DNA from: Phoronis australis
Lineage: Eukaryota; Phoronida; Phoronidae
Assembly (NCBI GenBank): GCA_002633005.1
Contig: NMRA01000291.1
Coordinates: forward strand, 452,825 to 516,824
DNA length: 64,000 bases
Reading direction: 5' to 3'
The translations under genes and the position numbers were made by a program. The notes beneath the pieces were generated by a model. It worked only from the letters and a program-made list of their open reading frames with translations, made no database searches and had not been told where the DNA came from. Positions 1 to 12,500 of the stretch are shown piece by piece. Position 1 is the first letter of the stretch. Each line of letters begins with the position of its first letter.

Positions 1-435
1 TTTTCTCTTAATTTACTTAACCAGCATGTCGTTCATTTTGAATGAGAGCCAAGTTAATTGTCTTCTTGATACACCAATCTTCACTTTGTTGAAAACACCC
101 ATTCCTTTGCTCTCTAGGTAATTTTTAATCACAATGTGTGTTGCGAAATTTTCAATTTTCATCCGCAATACTTTCAGTAAATAACTTTCAAGCAACTTGC
201 TTAAACTTTCAATTTCGACTGTATTCAGAGATATACGCATTTTATATATGATATACCTCATCTTGTGGGTATGATGTTGTGGATCGCTGCTGAGTTTGTT
301 AACTTTGTTTTCAGTACTTTTAACATTATATCAACAGTCCCTCCCTGGACTGTGTGCCTTAGCAGGGGTAGTTTACAGGGTGTTGTGTGAATGTGTTATT
401 GTCTGCCAATTAATTTAATGTGCTTTTTTGCTCAG
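1..435. other. Non-coding left edge, probably PEX5 intron
   Basis: This stretch ends in a pyrimidine-rich tract and an AG acceptor directly before the first recognisable PEX5 exon. I therefore read it as the 3' end of an intron whose 5' exon is outside the window. An 82-codon minus-strand frame at 13-261 has no motif I recognise and is probably chance. I find no sequence resembling the conserved PEX5 N-terminus (the cysteine-containing first exon). Confidence 0.6.
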
Positions 436-501
436 GATGGTTTACACCAGATCAGGAGACCTGAGATCACCAGACCCTTTGGGGAGACGACGGAAGAACA
501 G
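436..501 (+). CDS. PEX5: PEX5 exon 1 of window (residues 1-22)
   Basis: This 66-bp exon is phase 0 at both ends, with a TTTTTTGCTCAG acceptor and a GTACTG donor. It encodes an Asp-Gly-Leu-His start and ends GETTEEQ, matching the variable linker just before the LVxEF motif in animal PEX5. It cannot be the first coding exon, because no in-frame ATG context or N-terminal conserved block is present. Confidence 0.85.
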
Positions 502-3500
502 GTACTGTGCTCTGTTTGTATCATGGTGTTTAACAGTGCTAAGTAATAAAATACAAGCAGTTTTTCTCATATTTTTTGCACAACCTGGACCCAGCACTTT
601 TGTGATGGAGCCAAGCATGCAAGATATCAGCCTTGTTTTGCGTATGTCCCAGTGGTTTTCTGTCTCAAGATAAATTCAGGTGCTCATCACTGACTACAAA
701 TGATCCGATATATTTGTATTACTGTGTCTATCTGGGTGAGCTAAGTCATTTTACTTTGCATTATATCTTAACCCAATCTATGAACAGGCAAACTTTTACT
801 GATATTGTTATGGTTATTAGTGCCTGTAAATACGTGCATTTGTTGACTTGATGAGTGTTTGTGAGATTTCTGCACTTTCAAATTGGTCATCCATCTATGT
901 TCTAGCTGGTACAGGAGTTCTTGGGTGATCAGCACCAGATGGCGCCCCAGACCTTTAGCATGTCGGGTCTACTACAGGAGATGAGAGAAATAGAAGACTC
1001 ACGGTTACGTTATAATAGTCCGCAAAGAGGTACTAGATTTTTCTGTCAGAAATGACATGCATTCTATAGTCTGGTGTTGTTTTGTACTATCACATGTGTA
1101 TGTCATGTAGTGTTCATTATGGTAAGCTGGTGAACTCTTGTTCTTGTGTTCATGCTAAGCTCTTGTCGTTGTGGTGTAAGCCTTCGAATTCAAAGTGTTG
1201 CTGGTGCTTACGGGTTAATTTGGAACATGACACTGTTGAGTTTAGTTGTGTCTTTAAAATGTTTCTTCGCAAAATCAGCCCAAGAGCAAGCCTAAACTAA
1301 TAACTAAACTTCCAGCTCCTGGTATTGCCGATCTGGCCACACAGGGTGACTGGGTCGATGACTACCTGGCCAGCGAAAAGACCACGGTACCAGAGGCGGA
1401 TTGGACACGTGAGTTTCTGGAGCAGCCTGCACGCACGCTGCAGACACCAAACCCTGAGATTATCAGCGAGACCAAGTGGGCAGAGGATTATCTAGGTCAA
1501 GTGGAAGACACACAGTGGTGAGTGGCCACATTGGGTTGAAAAATTGATATGGTGACCGTGTTCTCAGAAAGGTTTAAGCCTAATTGTCAGTCAAACTTAA
1601 ATTTTTTTATCTATCGTGTCAACCATATGTTGAAGTTGCTGAGTTTGTTGTGAGCTCAGATTCTAGGAAATGTAACAAGCTTACAGTAGGAAAAGCGTTT
1701 TGTTTGGTCTCATCTCTTGCCTTTACTGTAAACTGGCATCTCACAAATTTTTAAAAGCACAAAATTTGACATATACAAAGTAATTTTATTACAACTGCAC
1801 TTTGCCTCTCACGGAGTTACTTCTGTACAGAGAACATTTCATACAGTATGGATATACCGTATTCGCCATAATAACCGCCCATGCCCCTATAAGCTCCCCC
1901 CACGCGTTTTCAGACTTTGCTTAAATAAGCGCTCAGTCCATGAACGTGTACGTGCGAAAAATGCCTTACCTACAGTCCTAAAATTCTACAGTAACGTTCT
2001 CAATTTATCAATAATATCCGACAGTCCTGAAAAACATCACTGCACAGAATTTGTAGACCACGCGCCTCGCCGCTATGTCGGTATTTAGCTGTGACTATAC
2101 ACTTCAAACTTCCGCCATGCCTCAAAACGAACACATCTGCTGATATTGCGAGGACCAATGGTCTGGCCTTTCAGAACACAGGTATTGTACTTGTCAACGG
2201 GATTGCTTTGTAGATATTTCCCGCTTTCAACAAGAATCCAAATTTCTTTGTACATGTGAAAACCGTGAATCAAAGACTAATAAAAAGCTTGGCCAGTGCT
2301 AAAAGCACTTGGCCAGGAAGGGCGCGCTACATACATGAACCTGTCATCAAAGACATTAGTCGGGAACTATCCATTCATGAAACGGGTAGCATAGCATCAG
2401 CAATAAATGAATATTGGCACTAATTTCCGACAGTTTCTAATACTATAAAAAAATGTTTGCGTTATTTTTAAGATGAATTGTTTGATTAACCATAATTGGT
2501 GTTTTTAAGACAAATATCCAATAAAATGACCACTGGCAGTGAATGCTTACACACCCTTACACCAAAAAATAACTAAGTCACGTATGCATCCAGCCACACG
2601 GTGACTAATATGGCCTTACCGAGACGACCAGCAACTGCTGAATGAAACATGCTCTGGTTTAGGCTTACTGCTTGTGCAATACAAGGCACATCTAGCTCGT
2701 TAGATTGCGTGGCTCTGGCCAAAAGACGGTCTCTGCTCTGGCAAATGAACTCTGGTGACATGCATGCGCTCGCTTACTCGCAAATGCAGACAACTTCAAA
2801 ACAAATGTCACATGACAACAACATGTGTGTTCGTCCAGACATTTTTCTCATGTTGCCGATCACACATGTAGATGACACGATGTAGCACAGATTTGTATTT
2901 AAACCTGCCGTGATCCCGACTCCACGGGAACTTAAAAATCTTAGGGATGCTACTTGGAAAACTTAAGGAGGATTTCAGGTAATTTGCTTGAGTCGAAACT
3001 GTATTTTTATTCAAGGATTCAAGTCGCCATATCGGGATTTCAGCACAATTTTCTCTAAAATGATCATAATTTAGCTGCAAAGTTTGATAGCAATGCACCA
3101 CGGTTTTGTAGAAAGTCTTTCATAGATTACAGACATGTCACAGAGCGTAAATATGATGAATCTTAGCTTCCGATTTCACCCGTTTCGGAGACTGGGTTTC
3201 AACGGCCTTGGGTTATAATAAGCACCCCCCTGAAACAAACTTTTCTAAGCGCCCTGGGCGGTTATTACGGCGAATACGGTATATGATAACATGTGGCTCT
3301 GGGCTTCAGTGCATGGTAAATGTATCATCCGTGATGATGACTTGTCACGAAGTGTTTTGAGTCACTAATACTACTACCCCTGTCATTAGAATGTGACGAG
3401 ACGTCTTGAACCTGGCATTAAAATTAAACACGTGATCACAATCAGGTCAGTTTGTTATGGCAGTTATTGTTACCTGTAAGATTATAAGTTTCATGTTGCT

Positions 3501-6500
3501 TTTACGTGGATACGTTGCTAGTAGGGAAACCATTGGTCAAGTTGCGTGTCTATCTTTCAGGTCTGAAGAATATGAAAGGGAACTGTTGGATGATAATCAG
3601 TGGGCTGAACAGTATAACGCTGCTGAGATGGATAATGATTTGGCCAAGGCAGCCAACGATCTCTTGTCATCAGTTGACGACCCCAAGTTATCGAACTCAG
3701 AGGTATATTTGTTGGTGTATTTGTTGGGAAGAGGTTTATCAGAGTTTTGAAGGGCAAGCAACCTTTTGTGTGTTTCATATTGTATTGCTGACTGTCAGTC
3801 AACATGTATATCACAACTGAAAATAGTAAGGTGCACGTTGTTGGTAAGGTAATGATTCTATCATCAAAACTTCAGCTCAGTAGTACCCTTTAGTGTTGAT
3901 TGGAGTGGAAGGGTGTGGAGGTTGATTCTTATTTTTAAATCGTATGAGGTGACCGCTCAAAGAACTCTCTATCACCAATACCTGTTTAAGGCTGGTGCCT
4001 GCGTTGTTTCAGTTCATGAAGTTTATAAAACGGTTAGGGGACGGTGAAATCACCGTCAAGGACAACGAAGTGATTCACACTGAGAAAACTCCCACGGAAA
4101 AGGTCGAGGAGTGGATCTCCGACTTTTCTGCACGGCAGGTAGGTTGGACAGCCACTCACCTGTCGTCTGAGTGGTGTAATGCAATAAGGAGAGTTCTTCA
4201 TAGGTTGGCGACTTTCTCGTGATAACGTTTCATCTCACATGCTTTGCTCTTTTGGTTGTTTGATAGTTAGGTCTCACTGTTTTCTCAGTTCTCTGTAGTT
4301 TTAGCCTGTACTATTGGATTTACAGTACTAACAGTACTAACAAGAATTTTTAGTTGAACCATTTACACTGCATTGTTTCTTTTTTCCTAAGATAACAAGT
4401 CTGTTTGTTCCAATTCGGAATTGGTATGGCTCTGAGGAATTACTGTTTCACATCTAGATGATATGTGCAAATATTTGAGGGGGCATTGGTGCATGCGAAT
4501 CGGTGAGTCATGTACAGATTGAAATACTTATACCTCACAAGACCGGCAACAGCGATTTTTAAAAGCTCTGCACGCCTTTGTGGGGTTTTTCAAAAATTTT
4601 AAGATGTTGGCTAAAATTGATGCTGCTCTGGCATTTTTTCTCTAAGTAGTGAGCACAGATTTCAAAATGTGTTGGGGTACAGACCAGAACGAACTGCGAT
4701 TTTGTGCCTTAGTCTTAGTATAAAGTTTGTGTCCTAGTAAATTTAACAGATAGTGTTAATTCTTTGGAGTGCCAGTATGCTGCACCGACAGTCCTCAGTG
4801 CAGTTTGTGCCACAAGACTAATTATGGAGATTTGCAGTGCTTATTATTTCACTTGGATGTTTGTGTGCTTGAAGCTCTTTTCTGTTCTCACACTCTAAGT
4901 GCGTTTTCTCTCTAATGAGCGCATCACTCACATTCACCGGTGGGTCTAACTTAGCGTGCAGTTTGTGTTCTGGGCATCTCCTGTGTACTTGTCTGATACA
5001 AGTGAGCAGGTGGTGTGTCTAGTGTGCTTGAGAGAATTAATATGCCACTTATTGTAGACAATGTTTAGGTGAAGTTCAACATTTCCATTTCCACAGTTAA
5101 GCCGCTATGAACCATGATGTCAAAAAATTCTTCACAGAATTATTGGCTTTGCCAAAACAATGTGATCGTATTCTTATCATGTGACTGAATTAAAGTGGGT
5201 TGCAATAAATGGAATTCCCTGATGGCCGTACTGCTGCGGTGGTTGAAAGTAACTGGCTTTGGCGAGCAAATTGCTCGTTAAGCTATAATTAAATGCTCTA
5301 ATATGTCATCTGCCTTTGACTAGTATGTTGTTAATTTAAAACCAAGCATTGGAAATCATCAGTTAAAGCCGCACACACATACATTTAAGTCTCGTTGAGT
5401 AGGCCGCCGTATTTTGGCTTCCAGAACTGGCTTGATTTTTTTCAGTATTTAATGTTGTCCACACAAGTGCTTTAGTGTTGGCCATACAAGTGCTTAGCAA
5501 ATAGGTGTTCTTACATATTTGCTGTGCTTTAATTAAATTTGTGCTTGCCATGAACTTAAAAAATGAAATTTAACGGTTGACTCAACTGAATATTCACTCG
5601 ATGTTGCTAATAAATAAAGGACCTTCTCTTTGAGAGCAGGAGACAGTTCCTAAGCTTGAGGACATTTGTGTGATTTACCTGAAAACAGGCATTTCTATGG
5701 GAAGGCCCCTTGCTTCACTTGTGACACCTTGTGAATTTTGAGCTCTGGGTTGGTGATTGTTGATTTTACTAGACTAAGTTGAATGAGATCTACAGTTATA
5801 GAATATCAACATTACCACAAGTTTAAAGATCTTAATTTTCTGTGATAATGAAAAATGGTCAGAATTTGCTGAGTCTGGCTTCTTTCGTGGAAATGGAGGT
5901 TTGAAACAGAATTCTCATGTTTGAGGAGCAAATGCCATATTTCTAATATTCTTGGTTTCGTTTACCAAAAATTAATATAATCCATCAAATTTGGCAATTT
6001 TGGCCACAAATCGATCGACAGCAGACATGTCCAAGTAGTTGTTCTTTCTTTCTGTGCTGGCTCTGTTCTTTTTACTGTTTTGAACAATATAAACTTAATG
6101 TTCAGCAAGTTATCAGTAAATCGGACCTGTGGCATAACTCAGCGGCCATTTTGGTCTTGCCAAGGGTCTTTTTTGGTGTTTTTGGGAAGAACATTTCTGG
6201 GTGATATTAGAGAAGCAATTGACGGATTTCAATTTAATATTTACACACGTATCAGTATGTGATGGCGTTGCGCTGGTTCCAGTTGATGGTGGGCGGATTT
6301 GACTACTTCAGCACTCCTTAGTGGTCATTCCATTTTGCAAATGATGGCAGCTACCAATTTGAGCAGATTCCTAAAAGTGGTGTACCCATTATTTCATTTG
6401 GTGTCTATCTTTGTATCGGACAAACCTTTACATTGGTCTTTATGAAAAGCACTAGTATTACGAATTTCAGATGTCCAGTGTCCCTTTGTGGCATGTTTTA

Positions 6501-9500
6501 TTTCTTTGTTACAAATGTTGAAAAATTGTTTATTATTTGAACTAATTGATTTGATGTTAGTTTTAAAAGTTGATGTACCAATGCTTTTTCTCAACAATGA
6601 CCAGTGCAGCTACCTCTTGTGCTCCAGTTGTTGTCTCCTTATACCTTATAATGATACTGATAAGTGGGCTGGAAGCATACTATTTGCAGTGCACTGTGTG
6701 CGCATATCTATGCTTTGCATTGCTCGTGTTTATTTTTCCATAAAGGACAAGTAGCACCTAATACATGCATTGTCAGTTTCAATTCTGTATCATACCATTA
6801 CAAAATGTTTTGAAAGGTTGAAGGCATTCACAACTATTCTGGAAGGCTTAGAATTTGAAAAAATATCAATTTCAACAATTGCTCATGCCTGTAATTGTTA
6901 GATTTGTGTTCTTGGACCTTTTGATTTCTTACAATTTCAGCTTAAAGGCCTTTTATCATCATGTGTTAAGTAACTTGTGCCTTTGTTTCCCAGAAAGAGA
7001 AGTCATTAGTCGATCGGTGGGCAGAGGAATTTAGTGCGGATGCCGAACCACAGGAGGCGACGGACGTCAACTTCTGGGACCACTTGCAGAAACAGTGGGA
7101 AGACATGGCAAAGGAGTCTGGTGATGATGCCCACCCATGGTTGGATGAATACGAACAGTCAGACAACCTGTACAGGGTAAGTACTGTGTGGAACTTGGCA
7201 TATTCACTGATTAACGTTCTTGTCTTGGACAATCGTAACATTCTGTTGAGTTCAGTAAAAAGGTGTCCAGTACAGACATTTAGGATTTACGACTGTAAAT
7301 TTTTGCTAAATTATTATTTGCTGTTATTCAATGTAATTTCTTCTGAAAACTGATGAATTGGAAAGGTATTGACAATCCGTTGTTACGGGAAGCATAATTT
7401 GTAATAAAAATGAGCTTTTTGTTGCACAACTTTTAGTGCTTGTTGTTTGCCTTTTTAATAACTAACCAATAAATGATATTAATTCATCACTGATCAGAAA
7501 ATTTTCCCCAGGCACATTGGAAGTTTTGAAAAATACAATCGTGTTTTTTAAGAAATTTGAAATTAGTCGTTTTCTTTGTCTTGTTGCTGTTATTCACTGC
7601 TTGTATGTACTGACCATCCTCAACTTTTGTTGCAGCGTTGTGTTTTTGTTTAATATTATTTGTACTTTGTGTGGTGATCGTGCTTCCCATTGTATTACTT
7701 TATCATAAAATGCTAATTTTGCTTCACCTCCTGAATGCACTAAATATTTGCTTAGCTGTGATCTGTCAAAACATTGTTAGTGCTGACCCGCTTTTGAACT
7801 TTTTTTCCTGGCAATGCCTTGAGTTTGTAGTCCTCGTCAGTTCCCTGTGTTACCTCTTTTGGCTTATACAGGTTGTTCCAAAAAACGTTTACAAAATATT
7901 ATAAACTAAAATGAAACTATTAGTCACATGATGTGTGACCAGGGTGTGGTATGCATGAAGACTAATGATTCTTAATTATACTGTATCAAAGCCCCGATTT
8001 ATAACTGTATAAGACAGTATAAGAAATAATTATTGTGAAATATGAGTACCAAGATATGGTTTGATGGAAACCAAACATTTTTCTTATAGCAGAAATTTCA
8101 AAGTTTGTTTTTCAGAAGATAGAGGTTACAAACATTCTAAAGTTGACTCTTATTGCGGAGGGCATAAATTGTTGAGTTTTGCACCAAAGGAAATCACTTA
8201 AAAGAGCTCCCACCATGCATTTTGATTCTTAGTTTATGAGGTTTCAGGGAGCTGGTATGAAATAAATACCATAAAATCTAACTAAATAAGCACTTTTGAT
8301 GCCAAATAGTTGCGAATTTTTTAATTTTGAAGAAAAAATTAGTTATTTACAAATTTCCCACCAAATGATGTAATGCTAATGTTTGGTCACTTGACAATCA
8401 GTTGCACGACTTCTTGAAATGTGCTGAAGAAATTGTGGCTCCCGACTGAATCGCATGTTCCACAGTGACATTCCACACTCTTGTGCGGGACACAAATCGA
8501 TACCACTTCTGTGTAACTTTCACATATGTAGGAAATTTGAACACAGAGTCGTTCTCAGTCAAGTTGCTGTTACTACAACCTCCGCAGATCCACCTTTTCA
8601 TGTCTGAAAAAGGCCGCTCTCTGTGGACTTTGCTCAACAACTCATAACACTGGTAAAAACAACAACGGCGCACACGATCTTCCACCCATTACGTACAACC
8701 TTGATAATAGAATTTTAAAAAAAATTTTGGCTTGTTTCTTAGGAACGAGTATACTAAAGGCTATTCAATCTCTTTAGTTCTATTAGTAAAATTCTTTTTG
8801 AGGCATTGTGGGAACTCTTTAATGCAGATATTGAGGATTTCTTAACACAGCAGATGAGACAGTTTGATGAACAATTTAGTGTCCCATGGAACCTAATTAC
8901 TGCTAATAACAAAACTGTTTTGGCAAATTTCGTGGTGAAATAAAATTGTAAGTACAAAATCTATTTAATGCACTCACTTTCAACGGAATTGAGCCAAAAA
9001 ATTTGAGACATGAGAAATCTCATTTCACATGAGAATGCATTAAGAAAACTGTATGTTTTCTGCAGTAGAAATTGTGTTTAATTTAAACATAGGATGCAGT
9101 AGTTGAATGAGAAATGTTCGTTCTGTGGAGTATACGAAGACTTTAAGAGAGTCAAATGTGCACAGTCTTCAAAAAACATTTATCTTTATTTCTCTGCAAT
9201 TAGAGTCAACTGTGTGTAATTTTCCTTAGTTGCTTCTGTGCCTTGCTGGAGAAATTTGGGGATTCCTAGAGTATGAAAAGTGCCATTAGTTCCCATTCCC
9301 AGTAAAACCATTTTTGGAATTCATATTTCAGAGTATTTTCATTCACATTTTTGGGACACCCTGTAGTATTGCATTGTCTTAACATTACGCACTGATATTT
9401 CAACATTGAACATTGAATGGGTACTAATTGATAGTTAACTGGAAAGTAACAGGAGTTGGGAAGTTGCTTGAAAAGATAATACATTCTTGTCAGTGCCAAC

Positions 9501-12500
9501 ATTACCAAGTTAGAGCGGGAATTTCACACTGCGCAAAAGTTTTTAGTCGGAGATTTCTTTTTGACTAGAAATTCAGTTCACAATTACTACTCAAATGTTT
9601 CATGACTCAGCATACCTAACAGCACTTTGCAGTGAACAGGTGCAGTTGAATCATGTTACAATGAACCTGGTTTTATATGTTCGCTCACTTACAAATTTCC
9701 ATAATTCCAACTTTCCATAATTGCACAAGTCCCAGTCCAACTGTGCAGGGTACAAGCTGGTGTGATTACAGTAAACTTTGATTAGTTGATTCTGGTCTTT
9801 ACCCTGATTAATTTTTAGGCCTGTGTTCACTGACTAAAAAAGTGTCTGCCTATATCGAATGCAACCAATGTTTTGTGTTTTTTGAAAAGCTGTTCAATGG
9901 CAAAGGTAATAAAGGCTTGAAATGTAAAAGTTTACTAAGCGATTAGTTAAAAAAGAAACATAAACTCCATTGTTTTTGCTTGTTTCACGTGGATTTTCTT
10001 TTTTATAGAAAGTGAACAACTAAAAAGATATGCACTATTGACTTGATTTTCAAAAAAAGAACAGAGGCCAGCACCAATGGTGCATTTTTGATCTTCCAAC
10101 CTTGCAGAAAGGTCTGGCAAGGTTCCTTGTAACACAGTTGTATTCTAGGGCATCTTTAAGTATATGCACGCTTTCTGCTATGTGATGCTTAAAGTCTATC
10201 CCCCTAATGTGTTCTGCCTGTGTCAAATCATGCCAAAAGGTTTCTTAAAATTCACCTTTAATTCTCCAGGTTAACCCCAGTGGTACCCTTAGTTTTCACA
10301 ATGTAAGTCCTGTATGTTATGTTTGCCCTGTAGCTCCTAGTTGGCTGCCTACCCCTGTCTGAATCCTGTAGAGAAAGCTGCTAGTGATCTGAACACTGCG
10401 AGATGAGTTCACAGTGGTGATAGTTTGTTTGGGCCTCAAATTTAATCCATTAGAATGAACATCCAAGCATGCTTGCTTTTGTCTCTTGAAGGGTGCTCAT
10501 ATTTGCACATGAAACATGCTTTGCGTCTCTGATCTTTATGGAAATTTTGTTAGCAGGCAGTGCTGATAATTAGGCTTAAAATTCATTTTGGACTTGACGA
10601 AAAAAGTTTTTTGTTTGTGGAGAAGATAATGGGAGACTTTCAATTTGTAAGCACAAAAATGGTGCCCTTGTGTTTTGATTATTTGCTTTTCAAGCATAAT
10701 GGGGACTTGGCTTTAGAGTAACATTTAGCACAGGCTGCTTATCGCATTTTGTATTCCTGTTGTTCATTGTCTCGAAAAGAACCTAAACATAGATTGGAGA
10801 ACTTAATTGAGCCAGCATCAAAATGTTGGAAATGTTTAACTATTGATAATTAAAGGTATATCGAGTGGTGTTTGGGCATTATATGACTGTTATCTTGAAA
10901 CATTCTGTTTCACACAGTCACGAGTGTAAACTGTTTTGATTTTAGAAATCATAATTTTTGCGATGGTCACAAAAATTTAGTCAAAAGAGCAAGGTTGCAC
11001 ATCATTTTCTATGGTTATTCTGTGGTCGGAATGAAACTCATCCAGTACAAGCCAGAAGAAAACGGGAAGAATACCATTTCCCATCATGACTGTCAATTCT
11101 GCCTGCAGATTTTTTCGTGTTCATTCCAGCTGAAAATGACAAGTAATGGATCATCATGTCGGCTGCAGTCTCTTCTCTCAATCTTCACAGCACATTAATC
11201 TAATTCAAAATGTACACAGTCATGTACAATGCACTCAGAGGCATGGTGTAAATAACTTGATTACTGGTGTATATAACGATGTATTACCTGAGCTCTAAGT
11301 TTTCTGACGACACATTGACAGCTGCTAAAATTTATCTATATCCATTTTGATCGTTTCTTGTTTTTGATCGCACTTAGTGAACGTTTTTTAACGCGGTATG
11401 AGTTCGACTCATGTGTACAATTCAGTTGTCGCAAAATTATTTTATAAACAAAAATGGAAACCAATTTTCAAAATACATAAACAATGTTAACAGTAGTAAG
11501 GTTGTTCATTTTGCAAGCAAGACCACCTTCAACAATTAATTTAGACTGCTTAAATGCACTATCCAAACTGGCATTGTTGAACATGACTCATGATTTATTG
11601 GCTGGCATATTTCAGATAGGGTGGTCTTACATCATAACTAATTCAAAAAAACAACAAATAATTGTACATTTCTTCAAAATATGCTCAAAGCTCTTGATGG
11701 ACAATTCATGAGTGAATGCCCGTTAAGAACTGACAATGAATAACAACTGTCCGAACAAACCTCAACTTAATTTTAATGAATGTCAAAATATCCCATCCGA
11801 AGTGTGGTGCATTTTTTAAAGATATCACAAAGATTATTTATGATTGATTGGATTCTAACCAGAGGAATATTGGATACGTTTTCCACCTTACCAGCTTTCG
11901 GGTAAATTACCCATCATTCCACATCATGAGGGTCAGCTACTATGATGGTCAATTTCATTTACGTACACTCAAATGCTGTTGCGGAGAATTCCACTTGCAC
12001 TCATCCGCCATGACGGGGAATATCTGGTCATTTTGTGTTAGCTTATTTTGTGGGTGCTGTTTTTTCACAAAACTGTTTTTTTTTTCTTTTTTATCATACA
12101 TTTTATCTACCAAAGCAGGGCTCAATATAGCAATAATTCCACACTTAATATACCTAAGTATTGTCAGCTACTGTCAATATAGAATATTTCTTCAAAAATT
12201 TGTTTTGCCACATGCATGATATGTTGTGGTTCTAATCTCTACTGTGACTGTCAGCTTGTAATTCACTGTGCATTTGACTGTCTTAATGTTTAGTATTTTC
12301 TCCTCCATATGTTCTTTCCCTTTCAAATCAACATTTTAACAACACTCTTATTTTGTTCCTTTGCTTAGTACTCAACACATTTAACCTTAATGGTTTTCAC
12401 TCTGGCTTGTATTGAAATGTCTAAGCAAATTCTGGTAACAGCATGCAGTTTAGTCTTGTAGTTCTTTGGTCTGTAAAAAATCAAAATTTGGTACTCATTC

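Noticed and set aside
2808-3101. 97-codon minus frame inside the 1.4-kb TIR element as a transposase
   Set aside because: I see no DDE motif, zinc finger or helix-turn-helix, and it is too short.
11848-12219. 123-codon plus-strand frame in the large PEX5 intron
   Set aside because: Phenylalanine- and cysteine-rich translation with a poly-T tract; no domain, so probably chance.
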